Assembly (NCBI GenBank): GCA_947258835.1
Contig: CAMYJY010000010.1
Coordinates: 1-17,238, forward strand
Reading direction: 5' to 3'
Source of the DNA: an uncultured Pirellulales bacterium
Lineage (GTDB): Bacteria; Planctomycetota; Planctomycetia; Pirellulales; Lacipirellulaceae
DNA: 17,238 nucleotides
The position numbers were made by a program, and so were the translations under genes. Positions 7,978 through 15,238 of this stretch are shown here, piece by piece (positions within the stretch are counted from its first letter, which is position 1; each line of letters begins with the position of its first letter). The notes beneath the pieces were generated by a model, which ran no database searches, had not been told where the DNA came from, and saw nothing but the letters and a program-made list of their open reading frames with translations.

Positions 7978-9729
7978 CTACAGCCTGGTTGTCCGCCCAG
8001 TCGCCACATCAAATTCATCCAGCGCGGGTATCAACAGCGCCGCGGTGGCAAACCCGTAGGTGGCGACGGTCACGAAAAAAGCAGATCCAAAATTGTGATT
8101 TAAAAAACTGGTAATCACATAAAACGTCAAACAGGGGGCCAGGAAAGAGGCCAGACCAATGGCCGCGGAGGGATTCCGCCTCCCCAAGGCCAGGTACAAG
8201 GCCGCCCCGCCCCCCACCATACAGGCGATAAAGGCCTGAAGTTGATAGTGAAAGGAGCTCTGGAACGCCAGCATCATCCGCATGCACACGGCAACGCCCA
8301 AGAGCAAGAACAGCACGGTCCCCAGACTCACCCCCACCGCCGTGCGGGATTCCGTATAGGTCATCCCGACGTGGATACCGACCATCGCCACAAACGCATA
8401 CAGCACCAGCATGGCCAACGTCAGGAAGACAAAATTTTCCGTAGTCAGCAGTTCGTAGTGCCACAGCACTCCGCAGAGACCGATCGGCAGGAGGACCATC
8501 TCTTTGGAATTGTAAAACACCCCCCCCAGTTTACCGAAAATAATCTCCTGGGGAGTGAGGTCCGTGACGAGCAGTAGATCGAGGGCCCGGAGGTCCCTCT
8601 CGACGGTCAAAGAGGTGACGGCGAGGGCATTGACTAAGACAAAGCCTAACACGATCAGTGGCACCAAGGGCTGAGCGGCTGTGTGGAGCATGGTGGCCGC
8701 ATACTGGGCCGGTTCCTGCGACAGCCGGGAAAGCAGACCGAGCGTGCAAATGGCGAACAGGAGGAAGTACGCCAGACGTATCAGAATGATTTTTTTGCCG
8801 TAGGCCCAAGTGCGGATTTCTCGCCACAGAATCGGATTGTCCCACACGGCGCGCGACTTTTGTCGGCCGGGGGACGTGGAGCGGCTGTGCCGCGTCACGG
8901 CGGACGCGGGACGCTGCTCGGCGGCTGGCGTTGGATTCCAAATTCTCACACGGAGGATGGCCCACAGATTGAGGAGCACCACCAGACAAGTCGCAGTCCC
9001 CAGAAAAAACTGAACCGGATCCCGGCACCAGGGCCACACCGCGGAGGAAGCCGACAGTGGCAGCAAGGCGGCGCGGAGTGCACGGAGGGGTGAGATGGCC
9101 GCGGCCCAATCCACGACGGACACGCCCCACCAGCTGGCGCCGAGCGTGCCGCTATGCACGACTTCGCCTCCGATCAACCACAGGACCAGCAACAGAGCCG
9201 TCAAAGCCAAGGACTGAAATGTTCGTTCCCGCCAGAGGGCGATGGTCGAGCCCAAACTGCCAGCGACGCAGGCGGCCGCCAGCGTCACGGCCACCACCCG
9301 GAGGACCTGGCCGTGGGAAATTCCGCCCAGCAGAGAGCACGCCAACAGCAGCGGCACCGCGGCCACAATCCCCCCCCACACCTGCCACATGCTGGAGAGC
9401 AAACGCCCCAACACCAACTCGGCATTGGTGAGGTTGGTCATCAGGAGCAAGTCCAGCGTGCGGCGATCTTTCTCCTCCGCCACGGCCGCCGCGGTCCAGA
9501 GCGCGGAACAGCCAACGGCAATCGCCAGCTGCAGCGGAGCGAGCAGCTGAAAAATGGCCCCACCAAAACGAGCCAGATCGGCCAGGCCACGGACCTGCTG
9601 GGAAAGAATCAGCCAGGCCGTAAAGGCCAACCCAAACAGCGCAGCAACATAGCCGGCACGCACGATATACAAACGCGGACTGCGCGGCGCGGTGGTTAAT
9701 TCACGGGTTAAAACAGGCCCAACCAGCAA
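7978..9729 (-). CDS. Double-module ABC-2 type transporter permease
   Basis: Integral membrane permease of 583 residues built from two similar halves. GPVLTRE (4-10) corresponds to NPILWRE (298-304), and EKDRRTLDLLLMTNL (86-100) followed by LGRL corresponds to ERDLRALDLLLVTDL (377-391) followed by FGKL. This conserved coupling segment marks ABC-2 permeases (NosY/GldF-like) and occurs normally once. Each half adds about six hydrophobic segments; residues 265-297 are a polar linker. The substrate is unknown and no ATPase gene is in the window. I chose TTG 9729 because AAGGA lies 7 nt upstream and the protein then begins MLVGPVLTRE. The reading frame stays open to a TTG at 9873, but that extension is mostly translated repeat DNA. 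First gene of a tight operon with the two DUF21 proteins. Confidence 0.88.
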   Translation of the reverse strand: MLVGPVLTRELTTAPRSPRLYIVRAGYVAALFGLAFTAWLILSQQVRGLADLARFGGAIFQLLAPLQLAIAVGCSALWTAAAVAEEKDRRTLDLLLMTNLTNAELVLGRLLSSMWQVWGGIVAAVPLLLACSLLGGISHGQVLRVVAVTLAAACVAGSLGSTIALWRERTFQSLALTALLLVLWLIGGEVVHSGTLGASWWGVSVVDWAAAISPLRALRAALLPLSASSAVWPWCRDPVQFFLGTATCLVVLLNLWAILRVRIWNPTPAAEQRPASAVTRHSRSTSPGRQKSRAVWDNPILWREIRTWAYGKKIILIRLAYFLLFAICTLGLLSRLSQEPAQYAATMLHTAAQPLVPLIVLGFVLVNALAVTSLTVERDLRALDLLLVTDLTPQEIIFGKLGGVFYNSKEMVLLPIGLCGVLWHYELLTTENFVFLTLAMLVLYAFVAMVGIHVGMTYTESRTAVGVSLGTVLFLLLGVAVCMRMMLAFQSSFHYQLQAFIACMVGGGAALYLALGRRNPSAAIGLASFLAPCLTFYVITSFLNHNFGSAFFVTVATYGFATAALLIPALDEFDVATGRTTRL

Positions 9730-9735
9730 ACTGGG

Positions 9736-9770
9736 TTCCTTGTTTTCGTGGTTTCGTCGTGGTTCAAAAT
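9736..9770 (-). repeat. AACCACGACGAAACCACGA-type low-complexity repeat, copy 1
   Basis: Minus strand reads TTTTGAACCACGACGAAACC and continues CACGAAAACAAGGAA. The 15-bp core GTCGTGGTTCAAAAT is repeated exactly at 9926-9940. Such GAACCACGACGAAACAACGA stretches recur in planctomycete and related genomes (recalled, not checked). This copy abuts the ABC permease start. Confidence 0.8.
9737..9741 (-). promoter_or_regulatory. Shine-Dalgarno deciding the TTG start at 9729
   Basis: AAGGA on the minus strand, 7 nt before TTG 9729. The motif falls at the downstream edge of a repeat copy (9736-9770), so the repeat seems to supply the ribosome-binding site of the ABC permease. Support is by spacing and sequence only. 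Confidence 0.5.
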
Positions 9771-9851
9771 TCTCGCCCCAGCCTACGACTTGATGCAGCA
9801 GGAAAATTTCATGGCCCCGTTCTACTAAAACGATACCCGGCGGCAGCAAAG

Positions 9852-9935
9852 GAACCACAACGAAACAACGCAACGACGAACAGGGACTTATTTTTCGTTT
9901 GTTGATTCGTCGTTTCCGTTGTTGCGTCGTGGTTC
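9852..9935. repeat. Inverted pair of the same repeat, copies 2 and 3
   Basis: Arm 9852-9881 (GAACCACAACGAAACAACGC, then AACGACGAAC) and the reverse complement of 9905-9935 (GAACCACGACGCAACAACGG, then AAACGACGAAT) match with about four differences, and could form a long imperfect hairpin around an AT-rich centre (9882-9904). An outer perfect 11-bp inverted repeat, CCAGCCTACGA (9778-9788) and TCGTAGGCTGG (9948-9958), brackets the pair, so the whole block may have moved or expanded as a unit. Confidence 0.75.
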
Positions 9936-10084
9936 AAAATCCCCTGCTCGTAGGCTGGATCCCTGCATTCCGCGCGGCAGTTCGGCCGGCGCCCCAGAGC
10001 GAGCCGGGGTCAGGCCCGGCCGCCTGGCTTTACTATAGGCTGCTCGTACCTCCGAGTCGAGCGTCAGGCACACCAACTGGCACG

Positions 10085-10111
10085 ACCGGCAAAAGCCGAT
10101 AATTTGCCGGT
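10085..10111. other. 9-bp perfect inverted repeat in TPR gene upstream region
   Basis: ACCGGCAAA (10085-10093) and TTTGCCGGT (10103-10111) around a 9-nt spacer. It lies about 40 bp upstream of the proposed -35 box of the TPR gene. A regulator-binding palindrome is possible; without a T-run it is not an intrinsic terminator. Apart from this, the repeats and the promoter, I see nothing in 9959-10260. Confidence 0.5.
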
Positions 10112-10151
10112 AGGATCCGCTCGCGCGGCTGCCACGCCAGCAACTTATCCC

Positions 10152-10180
10152 CTGCCATCCGGGCCAGCTTGCATTAGAAT
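10152..10180 (+). promoter_or_regulatory. Possible sigma-70-like promoter of the TPR gene
   Basis: CTGCCA (10152-10157) and TAGAAT (10175-10180) are separated by exactly 17 bp and lie about 80 bp before the TPR start. The -10 box matches TATAAT at five of six positions; the -35 box is weaker. Proposed by eye only. Confidence 0.4.
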
Positions 10181-10260
10181 GAATTGCGGGCGGCGCCACG
10201 GCGGCGGGCCCTGACCCGTCCAAACTTGTAACAGCTTTGCCCCCCGTTTGAGGAAACTCC

Positions 10261-11682
10261 ATGGATACCAATCAGCAATGGAAGGGCCGGCGCGCCCAGC
10301 AATTGAAACCGTGCCTCAGGCGGGGCCTCCTGTTGCTGCTGGGCTGGGTGGCGATAGCGCCGGCTGGTTTCGCGCAGCAGCAAACGGGCCAGCAAAATTT
10401 ACTGACGCCGGAATTCCTGATTGGGGATGCCGTTTCGCTGGCAGATCAGCGCTATCCCGAAATTGAGTCCGCGATCCAGCGCTTTCGCAATCGCGATGGT
10501 GCTGCCGCCGTGGAGTTCCTGAAGCGGGCCAAAAAGAAGTATCCCAAATTACCGCCCGTCAATCTGATGATGGCCAAAATGCAGACGTTAACCGGGAACG
10601 TGGCGGCTGTCCGCGCCTTGCTCGATCGCACGGTTGTCGAAAACCCCACCGACCCGGAAACTTATTTAATCTTGGCAGACCAGGCCTACCGAGGCAATCG
10701 CACCACCGAAGCGGATGCCTTATTTGAAAAGGCAGAACCCTTGGTCGCAAATTTTCAAGAAAATGCCAAGCGGAAACGCAATTTTAAGATTCGCCTCCTG
10801 GCGGGCCAGTCGGCAGTTGCCGAGCGTCGCGGCCAGTGGGACCAGGCCCAGCAATTGCTGACCAAGTGGGTGGAGATCGATCCCCAAAACGCCATCGCCC
10901 ACGCCCGCTTGGGACTCACACTCTTTCGCCTGGAACAGCACCAGGCATCCCGCGCGGAATTTATCCAGGCCCGAAAACTGAATCCCAAGTTGCCCCACCC
11001 CGAGATTTCCCTGGCCCAGTTGTTTAGCCAGACGGGCGCGCAGGAAGAGGCGCGCCAGGCCTACGAAGCGGCTTATCAGGAAGAGGCCGATAACGAACAA
11101 ACGGCCCAGGCTTATGCGGTGTGGTTGATCTCGCAGGAGAAACTAGAGCAGGCCCAGCAGGTCGCCGCCGCGCTCCGCCAGCAGGCGCCCAACTCCCTGG
11201 CAGGTTTGGTACTGGATGGCGTGGTGGCCCATTTGCAAGGGGATTCCGCGCGTGCCGAACAGGCCCTGCAAAAAGCACTGAGCATCCAACCACGCCACGC
11301 CCAGGCCATTGACCTGTTGGCCTTGATGTTGATCGACAGCGAAGCGGTCAAGGATCAAGAGCGAGCGCTGAGTTATGCGGAGATTAACGCCGGCCAGTAC
11401 CCCACAAATGGGCAGGTCAATATTACCAGGGCCTGGGTACTGCATCGGCTGGGACGCGCGGCCGACTCGCAGCAGGCGTTACGGAAGGGCATCGAAGCGG
11501 CAGGCCAATTACCTCCGGATTCGTATTATTTGATTGCCCGCATCATGGAAGACCAAGGAAACACTCAGCAGGCACTCCAGATGATCGAAAAAAGCCTGAC
11601 GCTGAAAACGGGGCTGTTCGTCTTTCGCCAGGACGCCGAAGCCTTGGCGGACAAGCTCCGGGAGCAAGCCGGCGGCTCGTAG
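10261..11682 (+). CDS. Exported tetratricopeptide-repeat protein
   Basis: A 473-residue protein with an N-terminal signal peptide: basic residues to R21, hydrophobic LLLLLGWVAIAPAGFA, probable cleavage after A38 (GFA-QQ). The rest is a string of helical TPR units; the clearest are near 213-242 (AHARLGLTLFRLEQHQASRA followed by EFIQARKLNPK), 247-276, 281-310, 316-345 and 420-449. The start is ATG 10261 with GAGGAA 6 nt upstream, one of the best Shine-Dalgarno matches here. TPR superhelices hold protein partners; no enzyme motif or sorting domain is visible, so the partner and role (periplasmic or cell-surface scaffold) are unknown. It is transcribed alone, away from the ABC permease operon, and ends in the convergent region before the SNF2 gene. 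Confidence 0.9.
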   Translation: MDTNQQWKGRRAQQLKPCLRRGLLLLLGWVAIAPAGFAQQQTGQQNLLTPEFLIGDAVSLADQRYPEIESAIQRFRNRDGAAAVEFLKRAKKKYPKLPPVNLMMAKMQTLTGNVAAVRALLDRTVVENPTDPETYLILADQAYRGNRTTEADALFEKAEPLVANFQENAKRKRNFKIRLLAGQSAVAERRGQWDQAQQLLTKWVEIDPQNAIAHARLGLTLFRLEQHQASRAEFIQARKLNPKLPHPEISLAQLFSQTGAQEEARQAYEAAYQEEADNEQTAQAYAVWLISQEKLEQAQQVAAALRQQAPNSLAGLVLDGVVAHLQGDSARAEQALQKALSIQPRHAQAIDLLALMLIDSEAVKDQERALSYAEINAGQYPTNGQVNITRAWVLHRLGRAADSQQALRKGIEAAGQLPPDSYYLIARIMEDQGNTQQALQMIEKSLTLKTGLFVFRQDAEALADKLREQAGGS

Positions 11683-11799
11683 TCTCTGGCTCGACACGGC
11701 TGCTAGCAGCAGAGAACGGTGACGAAAACATCCACCGCCTGCAACCGGTAGGACGGAAGTTTCGTGTGCTGCTGACCGAGGTCCTGCGCTTCCTGTCAA

Positions 11800-11843
11800 T
11801 AAAAAAGATCATGGCAAGTCGATCCGTCGTCTTGCCATGATCT
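11800..11843 (-). terminator. Strong intrinsic terminator, minus strand
   Basis: AGATCATGGCAAG (11806-11818) pairs perfectly over 13 bp with CTTGCCATGATCT (11831-11843). On the minus strand the stem is followed by TTTTTTATTG, a classic terminator; on the plus strand no T-run follows. The nearest minus-strand gene ends at 12374, over 500 nt away, with another minus terminator in between. Confidence 0.75.
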
Positions 11844-11983
11844 CTATCCTGAAGCAAAACACATACGTGTTTCACCCTCCCGTTACCTTTGTACCCCTTT
11901 TATCGGCCACGGCACGGCGTGCGCTGTAGCCCAATTTTGGGGGTCCTAAGAGTATCCCCTGAAAAAAGGCTTGGGGAAAGAAA

Positions 11984-12081
11984 TTCGGTACTTCCAAATT
12001 TGGCTCATGAAGCCGAGTGCGGGCAAAGTGCTAGCTGCCAAAAGCGTCGGATCCCGGGCGGCTTATTACCCTGGGCCCTGG
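11984..12081 (+). repeat. 98-nt dispersed repeat, copy A
   Basis: Plus-strand partner of minus-strand 5267-5363, alignable end to end. Stem: AAGCCG (12010-12015) with CGGCTT (12059-12064); its outer pair A12010-T12064 is C-G in the other copy, a compensatory change. CGGG (12020-12023) can pair with CCCG (12053-12056) inside it. An intrinsic terminator begins 15 nt downstream, so this copy could be the body of a small RNA. A remnant of a small mobile element is the alternative. Confidence 0.85.
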
Positions 12082-12095
12082 TCAGATCAATGGAC

Positions 12096-12130
12096 TTCAG
12101 AAAGAACGGCCTCCGGCCGTTTTTTCTGAA
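12096..12130 (+). terminator. Intrinsic terminator, nearly palindromic
   Basis: AACGGCC (12105-12111) and GGCCGTT (12115-12121) around TCC, followed by TTTTTTC; outer arms TTCAGAAA and TTTCTGAA extend the stem. It works best on the plus strand, where it could end the TPR transcript or a transcript through repeat copy A. Its symmetry may let it act on the minus strand too. Confidence 0.75.
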
Positions 12131-12135
12131 ACTGC

Positions 12136-12179
12136 AGAAAAGAAAGTAGGCAGACCCCGCTTGCGGAAATCTGCCTACT
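12136..12179 (-). terminator. Likely terminator of the SNF2 transcript
   Basis: AGTAGGCAGA (12145-12154) pairs with TCTGCCTACT (12170-12179), with a small inner CCG/CGG stem. On the minus strand it is followed by TTCTTTTCTGCAG, a T-rich tail. It lies about 195 nt after the SNF2 stop. Confidence 0.6.
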
Positions 12180-12373
12180 CCCGGCCAGCTCCGTCACGAC
12201 AGCCCATACTCCCCAGTAGGACTGCCAGTGCAGATGCTGAAAGACATTTTTTGCTGCCCACTACCGAAACATGGGTCACGCCGAGGGGTTGGGCAAACCT
12301 TTCCGAGGTTGCTGTCCCTGGGTCAGCTCAACTTGCGTGAGGATCGCACCGGCGGTAGCGATTATAGAAGGCC
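12180..12373. other. 3' flank of the SNF2 gene, no feature recognised
   Basis: No open reading frame or RNA gene that I can support. TGGGTCA occurs twice (12274 and 12319 areas), and CCTCGG is repeated on the minus strand, but no clear fold or family emerges. It is probably the 3' untranslated region of the SNF2 transcript. Confidence 0.4.
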
Positions 12374-14173
12374 TTAGGCCGCCTGGTCGGCTGCGTCCGG
12401 GAAGTTGAGCTGGAAGAGTCCAAAGATGTCTTCCCGTGATAGGCCCAGTTTGCTGGTCGGGTCGGCATCCGGATCAAACACGGCCTGGAACAGCTCCCGC
12501 TTTTCCTCCAACACGGCATGGATCCGCTGCTCAATCGTGCCGGTGGCCAGGAATCGTGTGACGGTCACGGGGCCGGCGGCCCCGATACGATGCGCCCGAT
12601 TGATGGCCTGATCCTCCACGGCCGGATTCCACCACCGGTCAAATAGGAAGACATAGCCGGCAAATTGAAGATTGAGTCCCACGCTGCCAGCCCCGTAACT
12701 CATGAGCAACACGTGCTTCGTGGGATCCTTGCGGAAGGATTCGATCACACCGTCGCGCCGCGCGGATGGAATCTTGCCGTGGTACTCGAGAGGGCCCAAC
12801 GGCTGCAGCGCATCGCGGAGTTTTTCGATCGTGTGGACCCATTGGCTGAAGATAATCGCCTTCCGTCCACTGGCCGCACACTCTTCCAGGTCGGCTTGGA
12901 GGCGGTCCAATTTGGAACTGGCCCCGGTGACCGGGTCAAAATTGCAAATCTGCTTGAGACGTAGTACCAACTCAAAGACATGCTGGATGGTCAACCGACT
13001 GCCGATTTGGTTCAGTTCGACAACACCTTCTTCCTCGGCCCGCTCATAAGCCTGTTTTTGTTCGGGCGAGAGTTCGACGTCCGCATCGCGAAACATTTTG
13101 GGGGGCAAGTCAATATCGACCTGATCTTTACTGCGGCGGAGAACATGGTCCTGCACCGCACGCCGAATGGCAGGCACCTTCATCTGGGGCCGCAAGCACC
13201 CCGGCGAGACATACTGAAAAATACCCACCAAGTCCTCAGCACTGTTTTCAATGGGAGTGCCGGTGAGGGCCCAACTTCTTTGACGTGGGATGGAGCAGAT
13301 GACTTCATTGGTGGTGCTGAGGCGATTCTTGATGCGCTGCGACTCATCGATGATCATTAAATCAAAGGGGCGCGACACGGCCACCGCCTGCCGGGAGTCG
13401 CGCAGCAGGGACTCATAGTTCACCAGCAGCACACCATGGTTGGCCTGGTCCCACAGCCAGTGACGACGCGCTTGTTTGCCAGTGATCGTGGTCACCGGCA
13501 GCTCTGGGGCCCAGAGGGAAATTTCACGCTGCCAATTGGTGACCAAGGGCTTGGGGCACACAATCAAGGTGCGTTGCAGGTGTCCCTGATGGGCCAACAA
13601 CCGCATCGCGACAATGGCCTGCATGGTTTTGCCCAACCCCATTTCGTCGGCCAGCACCGCCTCATGGCGGGGATACAAAAAGGCAATGCCGTCCAACTGG
13701 TAGGGAAATGGGTGGAAGGGAAAGGCGAGTGCTTCGCTCGCAAAGATATGCTCCAGAGGCGGTTGCAACAGGTACAGCAGGCGATCTTCCAGCTTGACGA
13801 CATCGGCCGGCGGGCGAATCCGCGTGCCAGCGGATGCCTGGCCGGTAGGCAAGGTGCCCGCGGCAGGAGGCGCGGGCGTATTATGGCAGGCCCCTCCATC
13901 GTTGCGTGCTGCCATGTTTGCTGATCGCTGGACACCTACCGCGTGGGACAGGCCCGCCACCGACAGCGAAACGTCGGGCCGATGCTTGGTCAATTCGGCC
14001 TGGCCCTCGGGAAAGACACAGCCCACGCACTGCACCTGGGGCGGTGGCAACGGCACGCTGACCGCGGCCGGCGCCTCCAGGCGCCAGTCCAGCAGCGCGG
14101 TTGTCGGAGCACGCAGCGTCAGCGCGGCCTGCGTCTGGATCCGTGGGAGTATACTAGGCTGCGGCAGATCCAT
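12374..14173 (-). CDS. SNF2-family DEAD/DEAH-box helicase
   Basis: DNA-dependent ATPase of the SWI2/SNF2 class, 599 residues from ATG 14173. Motifs: Walker A DEMGLGKT (176-183), motif Ia VCPKPLVTNW (205-214), motif II DESQ (276-279), motif III LTGTPIEN (303-310), motif V GSVGLNLQ (496-503) and motif VI QAINRAHRIG (522-531). All helicase motifs are present, so it is probably active as a translocase. Residues 1-130 are proline- and alanine-rich with no recognisable domain; C49 and C52 form a lone CxxC. The frame stays open to 14260, but ATG 14173 leaves only a 20-nt overlap with the upstream gene and is the more economical start. It is coupled to the unknown gene before it. Role unknown: transcription recycling, repair or defence are all possible. 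Confidence 0.96.
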   Translation of the reverse strand: MDLPQPSILPRIQTQAALTLRAPTTALLDWRLEAPAAVSVPLPPPQVQCVGCVFPEGQAELTKHRPDVSLSVAGLSHAVGVQRSANMAARNDGGACHNTPAPPAAGTLPTGQASAGTRIRPPADVVKLEDRLLYLLQPPLEHIFASEALAFPFHPFPYQLDGIAFLYPRHEAVLADEMGLGKTMQAIVAMRLLAHQGHLQRTLIVCPKPLVTNWQREISLWAPELPVTTITGKQARRHWLWDQANHGVLLVNYESLLRDSRQAVAVSRPFDLMIIDESQRIKNRLSTTNEVICSIPRQRSWALTGTPIENSAEDLVGIFQYVSPGCLRPQMKVPAIRRAVQDHVLRRSKDQVDIDLPPKMFRDADVELSPEQKQAYERAEEEGVVELNQIGSRLTIQHVFELVLRLKQICNFDPVTGASSKLDRLQADLEECAASGRKAIIFSQWVHTIEKLRDALQPLGPLEYHGKIPSARRDGVIESFRKDPTKHVLLMSYGAGSVGLNLQFAGYVFLFDRWWNPAVEDQAINRAHRIGAAGPVTVTRFLATGTIEQRIHAVLEEKRELFQAVFDPDADPTSKLGLSREDIFGLFQLNFPDAADQAA

Positions 14174-14741
14174 AAGTCTCGTCGGCAGGTGGGGTACTGA
14201 TGCGCTGGGCTTCTTGAATGGCTCCACGAATTCTGGCAAAGGGTTCTGCCAGGTCCACATGGCGGATCAGGGGAGCCAGCTCAGCGGCCAAAGCGTCTGG
14301 CTGCCAGGAACAGCTGGAGCTTCCCTGCAAGCGCCATGTTCCTAAAACCAGCTCGGGAGCGGCTTTTTCTTCCGCTGGCCGCGGCCCCTGGCAGGGGACC
14401 TCCGCAGCAGCTGGCAGGGGGGTCACATAAGCCAGCGTCTCTGGACGCAGCAGGGCCAGGCTGAGCATTTCCACTTGGTCTGCCAGCACCGCCAGCACGG
14501 GCAGCTGGGCCGTTGCCAGCAGCGTCTGCCCGATTAGTTCGCCTAAAATGTACGACCGTAACGTGGCACCATATAAAATTTTTTGGGCCTGATTCGGCTG
14601 CACCGGCGTAGAACAGTGGAATTCCAAGGGCCGACCAAGCTCCGACAGCACCAAATAGCCCCCAAAAAAGCCGTGCTGTGGATCTTCGACGACGGTCAGG
14701 AAGCCAAAGGCTGGCAAGGATTTAGACGTCGGGACGTCCAT
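14154..14741 (-). CDS. Unknown protein paired with the SNF2 helicase
   Basis: A 195-residue protein with no domain I can name and no signal or membrane segment. The first part looks like a compact alpha/beta domain: LPAFGFLTVVEDPQHGFFGG (9-28), then LVLSELGRPLEFHC, then QAQKILYGATLRSYILGELIGQ. The middle (about 125-150) is a Pro/Ala/Glu-rich linker and the C-terminal part is helical. I recall similar proteins next to SNF2 genes in planctomycetes but could not verify it. ATG 14741 has AGGAAGG about 9 nt upstream; GTG 14828 would add 29 residues with no such site. Its end overlaps the SNF2 start by 20 nt, which suggests coupled translation and a shared function. Confidence 0.78.
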   Translation of the reverse strand: MDVPTSKSLPAFGFLTVVEDPQHGFFGGYLVLSELGRPLEFHCSTPVQPNQAQKILYGATLRSYILGELIGQTLLATAQLPVLAVLADQVEMLSLALLRPETLAYVTPLPAAAEVPCQGPRPAEEKAAPELVLGTWRLQGSSSCSWQPDALAAELAPLIRHVDLAEPFARIRGAIQEAQRISTPPADETYGSAAA

Positions 14742-15238
14742 GCAGTAGAGCCCTTCCTGGGTAGCATGGGAATCATGGGACTGCAGTGCAATCCCCTCTC
14801 GGTATCCCCTCCATCGAACCTGGGTCACGGCAGACTTTAATCCGGGTCCGACCCGCTCCGGAACTGCAGAATGCTGGATATTCTCTCAAGTTCCATTAGA
14901 ATAGTGAGAAGAGTCCAGCGAGGTCCGGGCCTCGAACCAATGTGAGCTACCGCTCAGAAGTCATGGGCCCGCTCCCGTTGGTCGCTTGCAAACTTGACTC
15001 AAATACGACAAATTTTGCCCCTAAGCAAACCAGCAGCTTCCTGCTTGCCGGCAGCGTCCTGTTCGGCTGGGTGGTGGTGTTTCCCCGTACTCGCTCAACT
15101 TTCGTGCTAGCACCTTGCGTCGGGATGGTTTTATAAAGATAATCTAGGTACGTCAGTAACCGCTCATGGAGCAGTTGCCCAGTAACGCTGAGCTAATCGC
15201 GAGCAACAGACTCGTGTTCAGAAAGGAACGACACTTCG
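14742..15238. other. Divergent intergenic region
   Basis: About 500 bp between the unknown/SNF2 pair (minus) and the 153-residue protein gene (plus). Apart from the promoter-like site at 15115-15143 I recognise nothing firm. GTGCTAGC at 15104-15111 followed closely by GCGTCGG echoes part of the 98-nt repeat, but the match is too short to claim a third copy. Confidence 0.5.
15115..15143 (+). promoter_or_regulatory. Sigma-70-like promoter of the 15239 gene
   Basis: TTGCGT (15115-15120) and GATAAT (15138-15143) with an exact 17-bp spacer that is AT-rich near the -10 box. Transcription would start near 15150 and give a leader of about 90 nt. By-eye match; the -10 box is strong, the -35 box only partial. 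Confidence 0.5.

Noticed and set aside
9888..10271. Minus-strand frame of 127 codons upstream of the ABC permease
   Set aside because: Covers the TPR promoter and start, ends in the low-complexity repeat (FEPRRN), and shows no protein-like composition.
4189..11956. Shared 12-mer CCTAAGAGTATC at 4189-4200 and 11945-11956
   Set aside because: Several 12-mer matches are expected by chance in a window this long, and the flanks do not align.
11889..12149. Plus-strand frame of 86 codons
   Set aside because: Runs through repeat copy A and a terminator hairpin, so it is unlikely to be translated.
14915..14965. tRNA-like pieces on the minus strand (GAGCGGTAGCTC and GGTTCGAGGCCCGG)
   Set aside because: The D-like arm is followed at once by the T-like arm, with no anticodon arm or acceptor stem, and the T stem does not pair.
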